A stretch of DNA of 64,000 bases, taken from positions 146,640 through 210,639 of the forward strand of contig MNCI01025115.1 of assembly GCA_015680685.1 (NCBI GenBank), given 5' to 3'. Every line of letters begins with the position of its first letter. The stretch's first letter is position 1. Of the stretch, positions 10,601 to 21,688 are shown in pieces. Both the position numbers and the translations under genes were made by a program. Source of the stretch: Gnetum montanum (taxonomy: Eukaryota > Streptophyta > Gnetopsida > Gnetales > Gnetaceae). The notes below the pieces were generated by a model that was not told the origin of the DNA, did not search any database, and was given only the letters and a program-made list of their open reading frames with translations.

Positions 10601-13600
10601 CTTGTTTCACTAGCAAGGTCATTAAGAGGCAAACACAAGATGAAACTTAGCAAAATAAGGTAAAATTTAGTTGTAATATGGTAAAGGTAGGGTAAAATTT
10701 AGTAAAACAATGTAAAGTATAGTTAAAATTATTTTAAATGTGGTATGAGAAGTAGAGCTAGGTCAACTAGTATTAAATCTGATAAATAATTAACAAGGTT
10801 ATCTATGTATATGTAGGTATGTATGTATGTATATCTTTTATTTTAAAAATAATCATATTGAGATTATGATGTGTATTTATCCTTATAAATAGCATTATAC
10901 ATTATTAAAACATTATCAATCAAGAAATTATCTAAGACAGATACAACATAAGTGGAAAGCTTCAAATTGGTAGTGGTAGTAGTAGCACCATGTGGGGAAA
11001 ATTTTCATGGAAGAACAACACAATGTCAATGGAGCCTTACGCCATGCAGTTGGTGATCACATGACTACCATAAAGCTCCTTTACCAACATGTGCATCAAG
11101 GTCTTCACAGTGACCTTGCTTACCAAATACACACCATAGCCAACTAGTGTTATGGCCACCACCATGGAATTGACATTGATGATACGTCTACTACCATGAC
11201 AAATGACTTAGTGTGTAGCCTTGTGAATGAGGCTCCATCAGCACTACCACAATGTGTGGAAACCCATCATAGTGGATGTCCATGTAATAAATATGGAGGG
11301 CATGAATAAGAAAGATGCACAATAGCAGTGTGGGATGGGGTAGGATGGGAAGGCAAGATAACATAGTAGTGTGCTGTAGTGGCAAAGTTGTAGGGCTAAT
11401 GATCATGTCAATGCTAATGGTGCCAAGAGTGCCAAAACTAATGATGTTATGGGGTAGGTTGATGATGTTGATGAATCTAATCTAGCCAAGGAGGCTTACA
11501 CTAGGCAATGTGCATTGGGGGTTAGTACAAGGCAACACATGGCAATAAGAAAAGTGAGCAAACTCAGCTATGTGTAAAGGGAATGGACTCAGTTTTGTCA
11601 CAGCAGTGTTGCAAAGGGTTTGGAAAGTGAGGAATGGAAATGTGTGTGTAGTGGAAAGGAAAGGAGTCCAAAGACACAACATCAAATCATGGCATCCATG
11701 TTGGATCCACACTAACCAACATGGATGAGCATGAAGGTAAAAGCGTAGTAACATTGCATCATGACATGCACACTAGATGCACACTAATCAACATGGATGA
11801 GAATGGGTTATGGGGGGTAGTGTTGGATTGCAACATCCATGTTGACCAACATGGATAAGCATGGAGAGTGGATGGACCTATGTGAGTGCATGGTGGTAGT
11901 GGAATGTGGTACGTGTGTTGGCAAGTACAGTAGTGGAGACATAGAAAATGCATTGGCCAAGGTAGCAATGAAGGTGCTATGTAAAAATGTAGGTACCGTA
12001 ACACATAAGGTCCTCACCATCACCATTAGCAACCACAAGCATAGATTCATGGAGCAAATTATTGTTGGACACACCTACAATAATGGATCCTCTACCTTCA
12101 CAAAATCTATTTAAGGGGATTTCACTCTCAGATTCTAAGCATAAGTAATGGCTCAAGGGTTTTTATGCCATGGCTTCTATAGGATGGATGCCAAGAAGAG
12201 TAGCCTATAATGAAATTTGTAAGAAAAAATGGCAATGGTGGGTGATGGTGGCATATAGGGTTCTAGAAGAATGGCCTAGCAGTGGTGTGACATCATAGTA
12301 GTGGCATGTGTTGAGGGTTTAGTGGGTTTCAACACTAGCGGTGGCTGTAGGTGATGGGTGGAAAAGGCATTGAATGGAGCAACCTATGAGGGGGTTGTAT
12401 GGCCTACTATGAGATTGATGTGGGGCAACAATGCATGTGTCACTAGCTAGATCTCGTGGCATGATGGCAATTGGGTGCGACAACTAGTAAGGGTTCACAG
12501 ATAGTGGTGGTTATGGATAGTAGAAGGTAGGTCGTGGAAGGTAGCAAGCCTCGAGACATGGTGCTAAATTGTGGAATCCAACGTGGATGAGTAGGAGCAA
12601 CATTGGTTCATGACATCCATGCTGACTAGTGTGGATGAGTAGGAGCAATGTTGAATTATGACATCCATGCTAGATCCATATTGACCAACATGGATGTCAC
12701 GATCCTTGACCAGCAGTGATCTATCATGGATGAAGAGGGTTTTGAACAATCATGGAGGATTGAAGATTGTCATGATGAGGGCTTGGGGTTCTAGCATGGC
12801 AAGCAATGACAAGACATCAATAAATAGTGGTGGTTCTACTGGCAATGGTGGCTAAGTGGAAAAGTCATGGCCTAGGAGGTCTACTCAACATAGTGGACAT
12901 TTATTTTGTTACATAGTCTCTGATGGCCCTCTGTAACCTACATTCATGCTCATGTAGTCTTTGATGGGCCAATGTAAATCCTCATCACATGAAGCCATTG
13001 GCAAGGACATCACTACCCTAGGTAGGGCATTGGTAGGGATTGGTTCTATGTGGGGCAAGTAGACAAGTGGCATGACACACGTAGGTGCACAACATAAGGT
13101 CTGAGGCAAGTGTCCTATGACAAGGAACCATGACACATTACCCTAAGGGCCAATGTGGCCCAACACAAGCTTATAGGGCCACTGTAAAATTTTTATTTTT
13201 AATTTTATTTTTTGTTTCTTATTTTTTTATTATTGAATTTTAAATTGTTCTAGGAAAGTATGCTTGTGTAATTACTAAAATCCATAGTGCAGAAATCTAT
13301 AGGGTGGAGAACAAGAAAATTCTAGACAAATGGATAGGGTTAGGGAGGATATGAATTAGCAAGATGAGGAGGAACCATGTGTCTTGAAGGAGACATCCAC
13401 AACTAATGATCCCCTTCTACCAATGTTAATATTCTAGGTGTGGGTATTGGGGATCTTAGCAAGCTAATTTAGGAGGACAATCATATCTCCATTGATTGAG
13501 ATACACATCATGTTTAGAGGATGTCTTGGGGTCTACAATGCTAAATAGAACATGCCAAAAAAAGGATAGCCTCCATGAGTTCCCTGAATCACAACTCCAG

Positions 13601-13640
13601 CTTGGCTTTGACTCTTGCTATAAATAATAGATAGAGTTTT
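10601..13640. other. Low-complexity, non-coding accessory DNA in element B
   Basis: It begins with AAGGTAAAA-type short repeats (10,640-10,740) and a small GTAT microsatellite (about 10,815-10,835). It then becomes richer in G (11,000-13,190), with ATGGTGGC-like and CATCCATGTTGG-like motifs. Open frames of 60-96 codons occur on both strands but look like by-products of the repetitive composition. The end (13,140-13,190) carries GGGCCAATGTGGCCCA, resembling motifs inside element D near 34,100-34,330 and 35,400-35,430. No gene is supported. Confidence 0.45.
11693..12699. repeat. Interspersed palindromic repeats based on CATCCATGTTGG
   Basis: At least four copies of an inverted-repeat motif are present. 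In 11,693-11,727, CATCCATGTTGG faces CCAACATGGATG. In 11,835-11,856, ATCCATGTTG and CAACATGGAT are perfect 10-bp arms with a 2-base centre. A degenerate copy lies around 12,612-12,640. In 12,659-12,699, TGACATCCATG faces CATGGATGTCA. Each is followed by GAGCATG or GAGTAGGAGCA-like sequence. Confidence 0.65.
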
Positions 13641-13710
13641 ATTTTTTTCTGTTTGGACTAGCTTCCCAAAAGACACCTAGATATCTATCTCAATGGTGGC
13701 ACCTCTATTC

Positions 13711-13773
13711 CAAAATTTGGGACAAATGTTTCTCTCTCATTTATGGTTTGTTATCCTCATTATTTCTTCTTCT

Positions 13774-13810
<37 letters not shown>

Positions 13811-13824
13811 AAATTTGGGACAAA

Positions 13825-13874
<50 letters not shown>

Positions 13875-13888
13875 ATTTTTGGGACATA

Positions 13889-13927
<39 letters not shown>

Positions 13928-13934
13928 CTCTCTC
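13711..13934. repeat. (TC)n compound microsatellite with a repeated spacer
   Basis: Long CT/TC runs are separated by three near-identical copies of CAAAATTTGGGACAAATGTT (the last copy degenerate), so the larger period is spacer plus dinucleotide run. The open frames on both strands that encode Ser-Leu or Arg-Glu repeats are artefacts of this composition. It lies just upstream of the NAP1 pseudogene, where a pyrimidine-rich 5' leader could be its origin. Confidence 0.9.
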
Positions 13935-13967
13935 TGATTTTCAAGTTTTCCTCAAAGGAAAGAAAAT

Positions 13968-14675
13968 ATGGGTGGCAACATAGGTGTAGGATCTCAGGAT
14001 AACAACCAAACCTCCTAGTAGTGCTTTCAACATGGATGTCCTTAGTGCTAGTCTCTCTACTAGTTTTAGTGTTGTGGATCATGAAAGATTAGTGAACGCT
14101 CTAAAGGATAAGCTACAACATCTAGCTAGTCAATAATCAGATGTACTTGAAAGTCTTTCTCTAGTTGTAAGAAAGAGGATTACAATTTTGCAAGAGCTTC
14201 AGAGTAAACATATGAACTTAAGGCCAATTTTTTTAATAGAAAGAGTTGCTTTAGAAGCCAAATAGAAAAATCTATATGAGCTATTATATATAAAAAGATA
14301 TTAAATTATCAATGCTATCTCCAATGGTGAAGCAAAACCAAAAGAAAATGAGGCTACTACTAAAGGTGAAAATGAGGAAGAGAAGGGTGTTCCTAAAATT
14401 TGGTTGGCTACCATGAAGACAAATGAAATTATTATAGAATAGAACATAGAGTGTGATGAAGGTGTTCTCCAATACCTAAAATATATTAAGTGATGTAGAA
14501 TTGACAATTTGAAGGGTTTCAAAATTGTTTTCTATTTTGACAAGAGGTTTTGACCAAGACCTATCACATGATAGATGATGATAAGACAATTTTAGAGAAG
14601 GTAATAGGGATAAAGATTCAATGGTATTCTAGAAAGAATCTCACTCAAAACCTTATGAAGAAGAAACCAAAATGA
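13968..14675 (+). pseudogene. Nucleosome assembly protein 1 (NAP1) processed pseudogene
   Basis: Pieced across frames, the translation shows successive NAP-family segments: VDHERLVNALKDKLQHLA, then VLESLSLVVRKRITILQELQ, then ALEAK and LYELLYIKRY, an acidic linker, VPKIWLATMKTNEII, CRIDNLKGFKI.FYFD, and [13 protein letters not shown] at the end. NAP1 proteins are histone H2A-H2B chaperones of nucleus and cytosol. The segments follow each other with no introns, although I expect plant NAP1 genes to have several, so a retrocopy is likely. Stops (for example after the LASQ segment), a frameshift near 14,210 and a deletion near 14,545 disable it, and the acidic C-terminus is missing. Later-type ATG candidates are at 13,968 and 14,032; the latter begins the recognisable protein. 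No poly(A) tail or target duplication was found. Confidence 0.85.
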
Positions 14676-15689
14676 TGGGCCAGTGTTTCTGCAATTATGT
14701 TTATGTTTTTTGAATAGGCTGTGAAGTGAAAAGTACAATATTTTTCTTAGTTCTTTTACTAGACCCCATTACCAGTTTCCATGAACACGTTGTAGTTTTG
14801 GGCTTATAGCCCATTTCATTTTCCTCCTTATTTCTTTATATTTGAGTCTAGTTTTCTTAATATCTTCTAAAATTTTACTCTATAGTAGCATAGTTTCAAA
14901 TCTATAGTTTTATTCAATTTGTTTGTGATCTACCTCCCATATGACATGTTAGGGGATAAGGGATAACATTTGTGTTACATTTACCTATCTTATATGTAGC
15001 TATGCATGGACTAGGAACCCAATTTTTATCCATGTGGAAACCATGGGAATGTATTTTAATTTATTGGAATTAAACTAGTAACTTGCAAGATACTACTTGT
15101 AATTCCTAAATTTTACTCTAGATTTGCGATGCTACACTGGATAGTTTGGAAATTAAGAACATCTACTTTTATCCATTTGTCTTTTGAGATGGCAATGAAA
15201 GAGAGATTTAATCATATATAAATTAATGAAATAATGTTCATTAATATTATAGAAAAATGCTAAAAATGTTTTCATGCTTCGCTACAGCTAGCCTTTATTT
15301 GAAATATAAATTAGCCTCAGTGCAATATTATATAATGCTAAAAGTCTCAACAAGGAAATATGTTTATGCTTAAGAATTTGTGATAGATATTATAAATTTA
15401 ATTCATAAGCTCAAGGAGAAGATCACCTATTGAAAAATTCCCAAAGGTGAATCTAGTTAAAAATGAACATATCAATCTTAAACATGTTAATAATAAAAAT
15501 TTCATAGGCAAGACATTTTTCTAATTGAAAAAATAATAAGTGAAAATAGTTTATTTTATGGTTGGTTTACATAGAACAAATTCTCTTTTAATATCTGATA
15601 ACATAAAGTGGTAGGGAAAAAATGGCAAAAAGAAGCATGATTATGAACAAGGAAAATAGGTTCTACTGCATGTATAAGAGAAATAAAGA
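14676..15689. other. AT-rich stretch after the NAP1 pseudogene
   Basis: No gene seen. The first 250 bases are T-rich and could derive from the 3' untranslated region of the NAP1 transcript. The remainder is AT-rich with no domain or repeat that I can identify. Confidence 0.35.
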
Positions 15690-15810
15690 AATATCATTGT
15701 GTTTACCAATTTTAAAACTTAGCAAGCCATAGTTTTACTAGTTTTAAGCCTTAGTGGATCACAAGGTTGCTAGTTTTAGGTCTTAGCAAGCCATGATCCA
15801 CACTTGTCTT
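15690..15810. repeat. GCC-motif repeats in element B (proximal block)
   Basis: Two or three units of the CTAGTTTTAGGCCTTAGCAA type lie directly downstream (minus strand) of B's protease region, the same relative place as in elements A and F. Confidence 0.65.
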
Positions 15811-15999
15811 GTAAGTATGGAATGCTCTCAAAAGAGCATATAAGACTAACATCAATCATGAGGCATGATATAATGTTGTAAAAATAAACAAATGACCAAT
15901 AACAAAAGAAGGAATAAATTGTTTACTATGAACTAGTTTTTTAATCTTCAAGAGGACAAGGGATCCTTTTCATATAACCTTATGTTCACCACCTTTCCT

Positions 16000-18900
16000 G
16001 TTAATCATAGTGAGTTGCATGTATTTTCATTGGTTTCTTTGTGTTGTATAATTGATGTTGTTAGCATCATTATTATCCTTGTTGCTAGTAGCCTTAGTAT
16101 GAGTTTTAGGTGTCTCCTCTTGAAACTCCACCTCTGAACTTTGGTCAATGTTAACATAGTTAATCAATGGTACTGAGGACACTGATCATAATTTTTCCAT
16201 CCTCATATGGTAAGTAAATCTCCTAATGTAAAGGAGATGAAACTACCAACACTTTTCTAACCATTGCCTTCCTAGAATCAAGTTGAAACCAAGTGTCTCT
16301 TTGACTAATAGAAAGTTAGCAAATGTAGTAAATTATTCATTGACTACAAACTCTAAAGAGATAAAACCCCACACTACTACTCATGATCCATTCAATGATT
16401 TAATTGCTAAGGTAGTGCTCTCCTAGATGTTCTCAATTATTCCTAACTTGTTAATGATAGAATATGGTATCACATTTTTGGCTACCCCATCATCTACATG
16501 AATACCATGTACCTTGTATCTACTAACATGTATGATGATAAGTAGGGGAGTAGATAGCACTTCTTCATTTTAAGAGTTCATCTTTACTTCACTATCATGG
16601 AAGTTATGCATGGTTTGATGATCATTTTCCCTAAGTAAATCTTGATCAATGATACAGAGGATCAACTCTCTATTGGTGGGCATGTCTCTATTCATAAGGA
16701 TAACAGTCAATACCTGAGCTAGTGCATCCCTATGAGTAGGAGATGTCATGAAGAGGTCATACAAGTTTAGTGATGTGTTATTTTTCTTAAGGGATCATTT
16801 GGCTTATTCAATTATTGCAAGAAACTTCTTTCCCTTGGCTTGTGATATTTCAGCTATAGTAGTTCTAACCTCCTCTATCTTCTATAAATTTTGTGGCTTA
16901 GGTTTTGATGCATATGCCTTGGACCCCTTGTCCCTAGGTGTAGTTGGTCTTGGTGTAGCTTATTTCAAATACTTTCATTATTGTCCACCTTTAGTAGCCT
17001 TTATTATTGGTTTGGTGATAGGTTTCTTTCATCACCATTATGATGATTTTTTCTTACTAACCTCTAAGTTGTGGGCCACTATATGTGGGCTTTGGTCATG
17101 AGTTGTTATGGTCTTACTTGTTGAAGATGTTGCGACCTAAATAACAAATGGTTTCCTAAACTTTGGAGGATTAGCAACTCATTGATTATGTTGTTATGTT
17201 GAAGCCACTAAAGTTGGAACGCTTATGATGAAAGCCTCCTTAGGGTTAGAGAAGGTGGTACCCATATAATGAAGGACTCTCTAGGATTTTTGTTTTAGAG
17301 CTATGGTGCTGCTTTGATGAAAAAACATTTCCTAGGAGGGTTAGACCATTTGGTTTCTATGAATTAGGCTATGGTATAAGATTTTTTGTTAGTACTTGGA
17401 GAGTTGGACTCATTCACTACTAACTCTTTAGAGTTTATCATCTTCCAGAGGTTATCCTTTAACACTAGGAAAAAATCAATTTCATGACTAGCCATTTGAT
17501 GATAATGGAAATACTTATCCAGTATAAAGTACTTTGATAGCTTGGGATCATCTTTGGTTCCTATTGCTAGGTCTCTAGCTATGTCACAAAGACGATTATA
17601 CTTCTTACAAGCCTCTTCAGATAGTTGCCTATGTTGTATGTGGTCACCTTTAAGAAACTGTTCTAGAAGCTTAGATGGCTTCATAGGCAACCTAGTATAC
17701 TGAGACCTATACTTACATCCAAAGTTTCATCTTGATTGACTTGGAGCATAGGAAGTGGATGGTTGTAATGAGTTAAGGGATGTGTTATGTGGTAGTGAGC
17801 CCCTCCTCTTTTCTTGTTTTGTCTCTTTCACTACAATTGCCATAATTTTATGTTATTTTCTATTTTTATTGCTATCTCTCCTTACATGTTGGTTTTTGTA
17901 GGCCACATAGGCTAGATCGATGCTTGCTTCAACTACTTCCTCGATGTTCTTAGTTTATGAGAAGGCTTGGCTTAGTGACCAAGGCTCTAGGTAGTATAGC
18001 TTTGACTTGATAAAGTTATTTATTACTCCCTTTTAAATGGCCAAGAGGTGAGCTTCAGCAATAGGACCTATGATCTTGTTAAGTGTTGAGTTCCACATTT
18101 AAATGAACCTTTTGACCAGTTCAAGCACATCAATTGGTCCAATGTGGCATATGAATTTAAGTTGTATCTGAAGCAATTGGAAAATTAGCTAATTAGGTCC
18201 TTAAGGGAAGAGATAGAACCTATAGGCAAGGTTTGATACCCATCTAGAAATTTACCCTTAAGGGATATGTAAAAATGTTTCAATACCATATGAGGCCAAA
18301 CTTGCAAAAAGAGGAAGTTAGACCGAAAGGTTACTATATGTGCATTAGGATCCCCTTCATCATTGTATTTGGTGAGGTTTGAAATAGGTAGGCCTACAAG
18401 CAAGATTAATTGAGGCACTATAGGGCTTATAGGATCATCTTGGTAGAAATATAGAACCATGACCATCTAATATGTCTTAGCTTTAAGTTTTTACAACTCT
18501 TCATTAAGGTCTTGGATCATTTGGAAAGCTTGATCTAGGCCTTGGGGCATCCCTGTGGGATGAAAAAGTTGTGAGACTTGGGGTTTCACAATAGGCTATG
18601 GTATTAAAGGGAGAGACTAGGTTATGGTGATCATAGATCAACTAAACAAGGAGAAAGGTGCTTGTGTTGGAACTTGAGACACAAAGAGGACAAGTGAAGT
18701 ATGAGAGTCTTGTGTTTCTTGGAATCCTAATGAGGGCCCTAGAAGTTTGTTAAAGGGAGATGGTGAGGTATACATCACCAAGGCTGGGTGAACAAATTTA
18801 GGTTGTATGATAAAGGGTATTGATGAGAATAAGGAGGTGGATTTAAATAAGGATTATGTCTAGTGTATGGCAATGATGGATGTGGACTCAAACATGGTAA

Positions 18901-19393
18901 GATAGATAGGAGGAGAGTTGGGGTGAGGGACCTATCCTATTGATGAGGTGAGAGACATTGAGTTGGGTTCAATTATTTGGAGAGCCAAAGATTGGAAAAT
19001 ACTTCTAATAAAGGTGTATGGCTTCTATTCAACCTCAAACTCAACTTCCTCTTCTTAATGATCCTCTGAATTAATTCCCTCACTAAACTCATCATCTTCT
19101 ATGAGTTGTATGAGCATTTACACATAGAAGTTAGTGAAGGGGATTTGGTCATAGGGGGATCAGATGTATTCTTTTCCATTCTAACATATAATTTTGAATT
19201 GATGCTTAGCATCAAATTTGAAGCATGATATCAATAGAATAGGTTGTATCTTGGCATAAAGAAAGTTATACAACTCTTCATTAATGATCACAAAATCTAG
19301 ATTTTTACCTCTTTTTCTAAGTGATTTCCTTCGTTCTATGATCCTAGGGTCTTTTAGGTCATAGATACAAATTACATCTTGGCTGGATGTCAT
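16000..19393 (-). pseudogene. gag-protease of element B
   Basis: The N-terminal ATG is at 19,393 (MTSSQDVICIYDLKDPRI..), aligning with the gag starts of A (22,823) and F (51,151). A proline- and serine-rich middle follows, then the gag core near 18,185-18,466 (DDPISPIVP, YNDEGDPNAHIVTF, SLKGKFLDGYQTLPIGSISS). Next is a conserved region (17,364-17,690) with RLCDIARDLA and a YHYH-like segment HYHQMASHEIDFFL that sits where other gags have a zinc knuckle but lacks a full CCHC set. The protease (about 16,510-16,200) shows IHVDDGVAKNVIPY and FNLILGRQWL. Many stops and frame shifts. No RT follows. Gag would form the particle and the protease would process it. Confidence 0.8.
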
Positions 19394-20191
19394 GTTTGTT
19401 AGGTAAATATGTAGTACAGTTGATTAGCTAAAAGACATTATGAGAAAGATGTTGAAAAATGGCTTGAAAATGATATAAAAGGTGGAAAAAGTACAAAATA
19501 TAGTAAATGGAATTTAAAAATGACTAAAAGAGGAAAAATAGCTGAAAATAGATCACTTACTATAAATAGTAAGTGGGGTGTCAAGTGAGGTATACCCATT
19601 TTGCTAGAAATGACAAAAGGTTGGTGTCAAACCCCATCCATGTTGGGCTTCCTAGTCGCACCCATCTTGAGGAAGAAAGAGGGTGAGATGGGGAGTTCTC
19701 ACACCTTCACTTGGCAACATTGGTGGAAGGGGTTTTACTTTTTGGAAAGTAAACCAAAGTCAAAACTTCAATTTTCCAAAAGTGAGGTTTTAGTAGGTTT
19801 TTAATGTTGAACCTACTACAAATTTTTTCATTAACAAAAGGGGACAAAGGTTCTTATTTTTTAGAAAAACACCAATGCTAATTTTAAAAATTCCCAAAAA
19901 CTATTATGAAATTTTCAAAAGCTAAATACTCACACTAAGGGGGGTATGACACACACATGTCCACACTAGCTTTAAAATTCCTAGTAGGTACTATGAAATT
20001 TTTTCCAAAACCCAAACACCCACACTGGGTTTTGGTGGCAAGGGGATGGGTGGTAACATTGGGTTTTTGCAACAAAAAGGTGTTAACAAATCTTGCACAA
20101 AAAAAGGTTTCAAAAAAATTCAAAATTTCTAGATTGTAGGTAACTTCAGCACACAGGCAATAGATTTGAATGTAGAATTTGGACAAAGGTC
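19394..20191. other. Untranslated leader of element B
   Basis: Lies between the primer-binding site and the gag ATG. It contains no supported coding sequence; the short open frames here are not conserved with A or F. Equivalent leaders in A (22,824-23,381) and F (50,464-51,150) are also non-coding. Confidence 0.5.
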
Positions 20192-20206
20192 CTTCTTCTA
20201 GCACCA
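20192..20206 (-). promoter_or_regulatory. Primer-binding site of element B
   Basis: On the minus strand the bases just past the LTR read GTTTTC then TGGTGCTAGAAG. TGG complements the CCA end of a tRNA. The same site is TGGTGCTAGAAGGAGGGCC in A and TAGTACTAGAAGGAGGGCC in F. I cannot assign the tRNA from memory. Confidence 0.7.
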
Positions 20207-20212
20207 GAAAAC

Positions 20213-21683
20213 TATTACAACTAAAAATCTTGATCATTGGAAAACTAAGAATCCTATCACAATAAATTTAATCCCAAATTTTCAAGGCCTCCAAAAAATG
20301 AAATCTAAGGTACCTTGGATGGTTAAGTAAATCACCTAGAAACTTAGAGAATGCAAAACAAGAGTAAAAAATAAAAATGCAATGTAAATCTAAAAAAATA
20401 AATGCATAGAATCAAAAAAATAAATTAAAATTCCACAAAAAATAGAACTTTAAACTTTATTGAAAAATAAAGGAGGTTCAAAAATGTGTGCAAGAATGCT
20501 TGAGGAGGCAAGAGGGTTCACTCCAATGAGGGCCTAGAATTTGTAGCCCCATGATCTGAATGCTTCAAAACTCCCAAAAATGTAAAACCTTGTTGCAAAC
20601 TTCACTAGATCCACAATGTTGATGTTATAGGAGGGGTGTAACAATGGCTATGGGGGTTCCACATTGGGCATTTAAGAAGCTTTTATGTATTCAAAGCTCT
20701 TGAATGCAAAAATGTTTGCAAAAATTCCAAAGTGTCAAAATGCCAAAATTGTGGAACCTGTAAATGGTGCTTCAGGTTGGTTTTTATAGGCTTTAGGCCT
20801 TAAATATTGCTACAAATTGGTTGTAAATTACTTCAAATTGGGTTGCAAATTTCTATTACATTCCAAGTGGAATAGGTACCAAAATCAGGGGGGTTATCAT
20901 ATATAGTAATTGTCATACCTTCATGGCCATTCCATTTACTAAAAATAGTAACAAGGGAATGACATCCACATTGGGAGGATGGCTTCTACACTAGGAGTAG
21001 ATATTCCATGCTAGGGGCACATCTTCCATATTAGGGGGAGATCTTCCATGCTAGGAATACATCTTCCATGTTGTGAGTAGATCTTCCATGCTAGGAGCAC
21101 ATCTTCCATGCTAGGATTTGATCTTTCATGCTAGGGGAACATCTATGTTGGGGGGAAGATCTTCCATATTGGGGGCACATCTTCCATGCTAGGGGGATTG
21201 CTTCCATGCTAGAAGCACATCTTCAACACTAGTGGGATGGCTTCCACACTAGGAGCAGATCTTCCACACTGAGAGCACATCTTTCACATTGGGGGTACAT
21301 CTTCCATGTTGGGGGTAGGTGAGTTGTACCCCCATGCATCCACATTAGAGATAGATGAGTTATACTCCCATGCATCCTAGTTGGGGGTAGGTGTCTTCAA
21401 TGTATAAAATGTCATACCCCTCATAAAATGTATCAAAATGCCAATTTTGAGATCCAAAAATACATTTCTAACCTCCCAAGCCCAAATATAGATGTTACAT
21501 GACATTTTTCCATCGGGGGATGAGGCTTTGGCCACTTACAAGCCATTTTTAGCCCCAAAATTATAAAGTATGTGAGATTGCATCTTATGGATTACAATCC
21601 TCACATTTACAATGAAGTTTTGCCTCAGGTTTCATGGGATGGGGTTATAAAGGTTACAACATGCAAATTTTTGTGATGTTTCA
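20213..21683 (-). repeat. 5' LTR of element B
   Basis: Starts TGAAACATCAC at 21,683 and ends GTAATA at 20,213 on the minus strand. A TATA-like CCTATAAAAA lies at 20,781-20,790 and an AATAAA signal near 20,458-20,466, in the order promoter then poly(A) expected of an LTR. It contains the 20-bp minisatellite at 20,985-21,315. The end defined by the duplication is ..ATA rather than the canonical ..CA, although TACA lies just inside it in A and F. Confidence 0.85.
20985..21315. repeat. 20-bp minisatellite inside B's 5' LTR
   Basis: About 16 units of the ATCTTCCATGCTAGGGGCAC type. It has about five more units than the 3' LTR array, matching the roughly 95-bp length difference between the two LTRs, so the array changed in length after insertion or by template slippage. 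Confidence 0.85.
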
Positions 21684-21688
21684 TGTAG
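21684..21688. repeat. Target-site duplication of element B (right copy, TGTAG)
   Basis: Identical to 7,224-7,228 and directly next to the 5' LTR start at 21,683. Confidence 0.85.

Noticed and set aside
11191-12114. Several overlapping ORFs of 70-91 codons
   Set aside because: Composition-driven frames in repetitive GC-richer DNA; no domain, no agreement between strands or copies.
13693-14082. Serine-leucine and arginine-glutamate repeat ORFs on both strands
   Set aside because: Produced by the (TC)n microsatellite; no conserved or non-repetitive part.
17001-17101. Plus-strand hydrophobic ORF (16,748-17,101) resembling a membrane protein
   Set aside because: Opposite to the gag-protease linker of element B; not conserved in A or F.
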